Source: Flaccisagitta enflata
Lineage: Eukaryota > Chaetognatha > Sagittoidea > Aphragmophora
Direction: 5' to 3'
Length of the DNA stretch: 64,000 bases
Assembly (NCBI GenBank): GCA_965153355.1
Contig: OZ231127.1
Location: 73,098,001-73,162,000 of the forward strand
Positions within the stretch are counted from its first letter, which is position 1; each line of letters begins with the position of its first letter. The notes under the pieces were generated by a model. That model made no database searches, was not told the origin of the DNA, and saw only the letters and a program-made list of their open reading frames with translations. The position numbers and the translations under genes were made by a program. Positions 56,720-64,000 of the stretch are shown here, one piece after another.

Positions 56720-58070
56720 AAGACGGCCGTGTCGGTGCAGCAATCGCACCTGAGGGACAGCGAGGACGCTAAACGATTCTTTTCCTTTTTGCCTAAGGCA
56801 CTACCTGGCAATCTTAGCCCCAGGGTTTGTTTACGTTTGCCACGCTTCCCCTCTAAAAGAACCACTTCTTCCTTCTGCTTTTTTACACCAGTTTGCAATC
56901 TTTTCCTAGGGTTTGTTTTCATTTGCAAGGTTCTCTGTCAAAAATGTCTACCGTAGCCCATGAGCTAGGCCATGTGTTTGCATTTGTGTTTGTCATTTTC
57001 CAAATCAGAAGTTCTAATCTAAGATTTGGTTGATCGCTTTGCACGACTTTCTACCAGGGAATTGTTTTTTATGATGTCTTGGTTTCGTCGTTTAATAATC
57101 TTCAAGTTTCCAAACAGATAAAACATCGCATATCATATGAAGTCGTTTTTAATCTTGCTGTAAAAAAGACCCCATCAATTTACACATCCATAGCCCTTTC
57201 AAGATGGATCGAGTTTCCATATGTCAGTCTTGCTTGGTCCACTTGTAATTGCCCTTGATTGACCAGTAAAACAAGGCCATATACACGACAACCCCAATCG
57301 CAAACGGATGGAAGTGGTATTGATAAAGGGGATCATTCAGACACTCTGACAGGAGTGGCAATTCCAAACGAAAACATCTCAAAATCGAAAAATATGATCG
57401 ACAGACTGATGGAGCGATAGACCAACGGACTGAAAGGTGGCTTTTAGATGCGCGTAGTTTCATTCACATGAAGAGACAATATTGCCACAACATTTCATCG
57501 CCAAGATATCTATTCAATGGCCAACATACTGCTTAGTCCCAAACTCACATTGTGGTCCATTCTCAGGCTGTAAGAAGTATCCGCCATAACGTGAATGCAC
57601 CGCACTTCCTGGCCATGATAGCCCTAGGGAAAGAATGCGTCGGAAAACAATTTTTTTTCTTTCCTCTGGTTATGGAAGAGTTTATGCCACGTCTGCATGA
57701 ACGTGTTGCAAAGAGTCTAAAAGGACAGACTCACAAACAGGAATAACATGCATTTGTAAGATGGACACGACCTAATGTTAAGCCGCATTTCCTCTCATCA
57801 GCATCATTAATGTCACTTTAGTGTTCTTTTATTTGGCGCGAACTACACGAAGCTGTAACGGAATAATCCAAGAATTCGAATCACAAGTTCAGGAGCCCTC
57901 CCCCCCACCTTAAGCACCAATGAGTTTTCCATTACCTCTCAAAAAAGGTCCACTTCCACGAACCTTTGATTAAGTTTGAATTCTCCTTTGCCGGTCACAT
58001 ATTGCCTCCTTCCCACCATCTTCTGCTTTCCTATTTTCTCCTCTTAATTCTTTCTTTCTCTCCCTCCTCC
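56720..58070. other. Mostly unique-looking non-coding sequence
   Basis: A degenerate family A copy at 57270-57460 (AAAACAAGGCCATATACACG, AATCGCAAACGGATGG). Repeated CCCTAGGGTTTGT-like words at 56815-56925. A 64-codon frame at 57552-57746 is unrecognised. Confidence 0.45.
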
Positions 58071-58076
58071 GGCCTT

Positions 58077-58694
58077 TTTGAGCAGCAGCCCCAAAGGGCC
58101 GATGTCCTGTAGAACACAGGGGGGAATTTCCAGACGTTTGTCCGTCTGTCCGTCCGTCCGTCCATCCGTCCATCCATCTGTCCGTCCGTCCATCCGTCCA
58201 TCCATCCGTCCGTCCGTCCGTCCGTCCGTCCGTCCGTCCGTCCTTCCGTCCATTCGTCCGTCCTGTTGACCATCAAGGCCTCAAATTTGCCCTCCCAGCC
58301 CTCAATTTAGCCCTCCAAGCCTAAGATAAACCTCCTAGGCTTCAAATCAGCCCCCTCCCCTGCCTCAAATCTGACCCCCAGACCTCAAATCTACCCTCCA
58401 GACCTTCAATTAGCCCTCCAAGCATCAAAACAGTCCTCCCAGGCTCCCAGGCTCAAATCTGCTCTCCAAGCCTTGAATCTGCCCTCCAGCCTAAAAATGT
58501 GCCTTCAGTGGCCTAAATCAGTCATCTAAGGCCTGAAATATGCCCCAAGGACGTCTGGAAATTAACCCCTGTGTTCTACAGGACATTGACCCTTTGGGGC
58601 CGCTGCCCTGCTTTCACTCCACTTCTTCACTGGATCACTCTCAGCAGGGCATGGGGTACCGCTGACCATGTGCGATGCTTGGATGACTAGTTAG
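58077..58694. mobile_element. Family B element
   Basis: Inverted ends at 58083-58137 and 58550-58610. The left end is followed by a (CCGT/CCAT)n tract, then a core of about 27 bp units (CCCTCCAAGCCTCAAATCTG). The right tail is AGCAGGGCATGGGGTACCGC to GCTTGGATGACTAGT. Confidence 0.85.
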
Positions 58695-58772
58695 AGCTTC
58701 GTTTTCATCACCATCGAGAAAAGTGGGTGACCCGTTTTACCCCACTCCACCCTACTTTTTCCGTACCATTTC

Positions 58773-58958
58773 CACTTTTTAGTTGCGGACACGCAACTCT
58801 ATAAGAGGCTTTGTCCGTTGGTCGGTCGGTCGGTCGGTCGGTCGGTCGGTCGGTCGGTCCGTCCGTCCGTCACGCTTGAGTTGAAAAGTGGGAAAACGCG
58901 CATTTCCGCCCCTGCCCACCCGTCCGCAACTGGTGGCCGTGTATCCGGCCTTGTTTCC
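58773..58958 (-). repeat. Family A hairpin-ended repeat, AGTTGCGGAC variant
   Basis: TTTTTAGTTGCGGACACGCA opens it. A pure GGTC tract follows, then GAGTTGAAAAGTGGGAAAAC, then CGTCCGCAACTGG and GTATCCGGCCTTGTTT. One of the best-preserved copies. Confidence 0.92.
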
Positions 58959-59209
58959 TTTGTACCACATCTCCCACTCCCTACATCACTCCACAGCTGT
59001 GTTTCTATCATCTTTTTTCTGGCCTTACCCCCCCTCCCCCCCCTTATCATTCTAGAGCTCTGTTTTCTCCTATTTGTATTTTCCGGTAAAACTTCGATCA
59101 GGCTGGGGTCGGTGAGCCTTGAGCCTCACTCGTGTTTTTATTCGTGTTTCGGGGGAGAAATAATGCGCCTTCTTAGTTCCCAATTTTACCAGGCGAAAGG
59201 CAGAAGGGA

Positions 59210-59418
<209 letters not shown>

Positions 59419-59419
59419 C

Positions 59420-60105
59420 ACATACACGCGCGTGCGTACGCAGGATGATATGAGTTGGATTACCCATGAAGGAACCCATCCAAAGAGAGAATGACAGGGA
59501 CATTAAAAAATGGTAAAATGAATAGAAAGAAGAAAAGGAGAGATTCAACTGGGAGAGGATGAGGGTGAAAAGGCTGAAGCAGGCAAGGAGGGGGGGGGGG
59601 GCGAGTTAGATGGGACGGGAACCGATTGGGGAATGGAGGAAGCGGGAAAAAGTATACGCATGGTAAATAAAAGGAGTAAGATAGAGGTGCAAAATAGAGA
59701 ACAGTGGGATTTTATCTTATGGCGGTCAACTATTCGAAAGCGGAAAACAAATAAGGTTAAGGTTACGGTTAGTGGTAGGGGTAAGGTTAGGGTAAGGGTT
59801 AGGGTTAGGGCTAGGAGTGTTTTGGGTTCAATATTTTCTCGCCCGAGACCGCTAAGATGAAAGAATTGCGGGATTTTTGGTAAATACATGAGGGGAACCT
59901 CTTCCACATGATAGCCGTACACTTAAATGATGTAAAAAATGAAAATGAAATCAAAAGCAAGAGATATCATATTCCTAAGCCTATACGAAGCCAAAGGCAA
60001 CAACCAGAATTAAAACTTAACTGTCGAGAAATGAAGACAAATGAGCAAAAGAGGAAAAAGAAAGGATTAACAGCGGGGGCAATGATAAGCACAATCAGAG
60101 GAAGG
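59420..60105. other. Non-coding sequence with telomere-like repeats
   Basis: 59755-59815 has degenerate GGTTAGGGTTAGGG units. The rest is purine-rich with no recognised gene. Poly-G at 59592-59602. Confidence 0.5.
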
Positions 60106-60845
<740 letters not shown>

Positions 60846-60852
60846 ATCTTCT

Positions 60853-61334
<482 letters not shown>

Positions 61335-61335
<1 letters not shown>

Positions 61336-61850
61336 TACTATCTTGACAATGAAAAAAAAGCCGCGTTAGATATATGTGAAAACAAAGGTTACCGGCCCTT
61401 TCAGACAGCTGCCTAAAACATTTTTGGCACTGTTTAACATCCAAGAGAAAAACCGAAACAAAATCTTTGACCATTTTTAAGCTCCATGAAAGACCTTTCA
61501 AATGGCCCCATTCTGGTTGTCCTAGTTTTATTTCTTTTTACATGTCGGGACACGACTCAAATGAAAGATCTTATGAAGAGCTTTCCAAACATCACAGATT
61601 TTCCTTAGTTTCTCTTGCGTTAAGTTGGTTGAAATAGGTTTAAAAAATCCGCCATTTTTTTTACGCCTAGGTTAGGTTGTAAAAATTTCATGATAGGATT
61701 TTATCATTATTACTTCTACATGAACTCATAACAACTCAAAAACGCCGTAAAGTGAAAAGGAGACAAACTGACCAACCGACCGACGGATCGGTGTAGAGTC
61801 ACGTAGCACGCCAAAAAGATTTCGGCAGAACATCATCGTGATATGTGTGT
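61335..61850. other. Non-coding sequence with a family A scrap
   Basis: 61765-61815 has ACCAACCGACCGACGG and TAGAGTCACGTAGCACGCC, the 3' end of family A without its 5' part. Confidence 0.5.
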
Positions 61851-61851
61851 G

Positions 61852-62431
61852 CACAGTGGACCTTAATTAGATAAGAGTTAAAAAAAATCCTCGATGATAG
61901 TGACATGTATAAGTAGGTACAATTCATTATGGAGAATTAATGTTGACCTTTAAGAAAAAATTTCCCTTGAAAATTTTTGTAAAATTCATTAGAAATTATC
62001 AATTTTCCCCTATATTTACATATAGATAAAAAGAATATATCTATTTTAAAACTCTGATTCAAGATTCATATTCCTGGTAAAATTTCCAATCATTTGATAG
62101 GTCACACTATATAGTTTCACGAAAAAACAAGATTTTCAGGTTTTAGGCCACCGTTACTTATTTGTAATGATAGTATAGAAATTGAAAATTTTGTTTATTG
62201 ATAAGACCATAAAGTGCGACCTATCAAATGATTGGAAATTCTATCAGGAAAATGAATCTTGAATCAGAAATTCAAAACACATAAATCTTAAAGTTTTACA
62301 TCAAATATTTGAAAAATTTAAAACGTTTTAATTATTTTTGCAAAAATTTTCAAGGGAAATTGTACCACCTTACACAAGACACTATCATTGAGGATTTTTT
62401 TGAACTCATATCCGATTAAGGCCCACTGTGT
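61852..62431. mobile_element. Foldback element, about 580 bp
   Basis: CACAGTGGACCTTAATTAGA at the left and TAAGGCCCACTGTG at the right are inverted. The arms match over about 200 bp (TCCCTTGAAAATTTTTG against AAAAATTTTCAAGGGAAATT; CAATCATTTGATAGGTCACA against ACCTATCAAATGATTGG). No coding capacity. Confidence 0.82.
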
Positions 62432-62464
62432 GTGTGTGTGTACACGTAGGAAGGTACATGGAAA

Positions 62465-62640
62465 AAAAACCGGATACACGGAAATCCAGTCATGGACGTT
62501 TGGGTAGGAGCAGTAACGCGAAAATCTCTCGCATTTCAAAAATGTTATGGACCGACCGATGGACAGACATACCGACAGAGGGACCAACGGAAGGACTGAC
62601 CGACACGGCAAAGTGTAGAGTCGCGTGTCCGCGTATAAAT
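62465..62640 (+). repeat. Family A hairpin-ended repeat (degenerate)
   Basis: It starts AACCGGATACACGGAAATCC with AGTCATGGAC and GGGTAGGAGC. It ends TAGAGTCGCGTGTCCGCGTA and TAAATAG, with the right arm damaged. Confidence 0.75.
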
Positions 62641-62976
62641 AGGGTCGAGTTGTCAAAAAGGCTCTCCACTACAGCAAGTTTCCTTGACGAAAAAAACATA
62701 ACCGAGATAGGTCCATAGGTGTCGTAAAATTTTAAATGACACAAAATTGGCTGAAATAATGATTCTTGTGTCCCGTGGCCCCTGCCCAGCAGCACTACAG
62801 CCCCGCCACCAACATTACCCCTGCCCAATCGCATTACTGCCTCTGCCCACCCGTAAGCGACTACTTATTGGCCGTGTCCAGCCTTGTTTTCTTCATTGTC
62901 ATAGACAAAACCCACAAACGAATGCATTGCAAGCTAACAGGCAGACATATGGATATGAATTTCACTTGATCTGTTT

Positions 62977-63407
62977 TTGGGCAGCGGCTCCGAAGGGGAC
63001 AATGTCCTGTAGAACACAGGGGGACTTTCGTTCGTTCGTTTGTTTCTCCATTCGCCCCCCCCCCCAGGCCCTCTCAGACCTGAAATCTGCCCTCTCAGGC
63101 CTGAAATTTACCCTCTCAGGCCTGAAATCTGCCCTCTCAGGCTTTGAATTTGCCCTCTCAGGCCTGAAATCTGCCCTCTCAGACCTGAAATCTGTCCTCT
63201 TAGGCCTGAAATCTGTCCTCACAGGCCTGAAATCTGTCCTCTCAGGCCTGAAATCTGCCCTCGCAGACAAACGAAAGTCCCCCTGTGTTCTACAGGACAT
63301 CATCCCCTTTGGGGCCGCTGCCCTGCTTCCTCTTACTTTATTTTACAATCATGCAAGCAGGGCAATGGGTATCGCTGACCACATATCGCCCTTGGGCGAC
63401 CTGTTTT
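62977..63407. mobile_element. Family B element
   Basis: Inverted ends GGGCAGCGGCTCCGAAGGGG (62981) and its complement (63270-63330). The core at 63068-63262 is a tandem of about 27 bp units (CTCTCAGGCCTGAAATCTGC). The right tail is AAGCAGGGCAATGGGTATCG. Confidence 0.87.
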
Positions 63408-63504
63408 TTAGTCAAGGACTAGTGATTCTTTCAGAGGCTTTGTCCATCCATCGGTCTGTTTGTGATGATAGAGTAAAAAGTTTTAATAGTCGCAAAAGCG
63501 TTAG

Positions 63505-64000
63505 ATAGTCAGCGGTACCCGTGCCCTGCCTAAGTAGGTCTGGGCTTGAAGTTGAAGGGGAAGCTGGGCAGCGGCCCCGAAGGGGTCGATGACCTATGCT
63601 TTCGCACCTAGGGGAAATATTTCCTTCTCCTCCTCCTCCGCCCCCCTCAAATCCCAGTCTCGAGGCCAAAATCCTAGCCTGGAGGCCAAAATCTTAGCCT
63701 TTAGGCCCAAATCCTAGCCTCGAGGCCAAAATCCTAGCCTTGAGGTCAAAATCCTAGCCTCGAGGCCTCTGGGCTGAGATCAAGGCCTTATGGCTGGGTG
63801 GGATCTGGGCCTCAATGCTAGGATCTTGGCCTCAAGGCTAGGATTTGGGCCTCGAGGCTAGGATTTTGGCCTCAAGGCTAAGATTTTGGCCTTGAGGCTA
63901 GGATTTGGGCCTTGAGGCTGGTATTTGGGCCTCGAGACTGGGATTTGAGGGGGGGATGGACGGAGGAGAAGGAGAAGGAAAAATTTCCCCTATGTGTGAA
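63505..64000. mobile_element. Family B-like element, cut by the window end
   Basis: CAGCGGTACCCGTGCCCTGC and GGGCAGCGGCCCCGAAGGGG, then inverted AGGGGAAATATTTCC / GGAAAAATTTCCCCT ends around a core (63650-63950) of about 24 bp units. The first half reads GGCCAAAATCCTAGCCTCGA and the second half its complement, so the core is itself a large inverted repeat. Confidence 0.8.

Overview
This is eukaryotic nuclear DNA: GT–AG introns, very long introns, dense dinucleotide to tetranucleotide microsatellites, many small inverted-repeat elements, a non-LTR retrotransposon remnant and a long-TIR DNA transposon. There are no operons, no compact gene packing and no bacterial signals. The organism cannot be named from the sequence. 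The one recognisable gene encodes a Sec1/Munc18 (SM) protein, whose family regulates SNARE-dependent vesicle fusion.

The SM gene lies on the minus strand and fills about two thirds of the window. Its exons were found by reading short coding islands between microsatellites and matching them in order to the SM fold: 44332-44225, 43741-43537, 39587-39444, 38989-38803, 38650-38610, 38318-38142, 37672-37544, 15883-15732, 2308-2208 and 929-785. From the first of these through 15732 every splice phase agrees, and 2308-2208 joins 929-785 in phase. About 100 residues of the helical middle of the protein, between 15732 and 2308, are not securely found; two weak candidate exons are listed. The C-terminal tail is also uncertain. 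An upstream exon (45293-44794) with a GADT repeat splices in frame and would add a disordered N-terminal extension. The locus is at least 43.5 kb for roughly 600 residues, and one intron is 21.7 kb.

Layout: 0.5-2.3 kb, 3' end of the SM gene. 2.3-15.7 kb, an intron region with minisatellites, a TA-flanked inverted-repeat element and hairpin-ended repeats. 15.7-37.5 kb, the giant intron, holding a 3.3 kb tandem duplication at 16609-23228 (about 99.9 percent identical), LINE remnants and a 4258 bp Mutator-like element at 32741-36998 with about 1.2 kb TIRs and a 9 bp target-site duplication. 37.5-45.3 kb, the 5' exons. 45.3-64 kb, mostly intergenic microsatellites and interspersed repeats, with one unassigned minus-strand coding-like island at 47.5-47.8 kb.

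The most unusual repeat signal is a family of short elements (family A) that start near ACAAGGCC and end in a hairpin followed by CTAAAA. A 9-12 nt motif near the 5' end is the reverse complement of the right arm of the 3' hairpin. At least six different motif sequences occur, and in well-preserved copies both positions match. Further families are B (about 60 bp inverted ends beginning GGGCAGCGGCCCC, around tandem cores), C (poly-T/ATAAG-ended AT-rich elements) and several foldbacks. Most long open frames are translations of simple repeats and were not annotated as genes.
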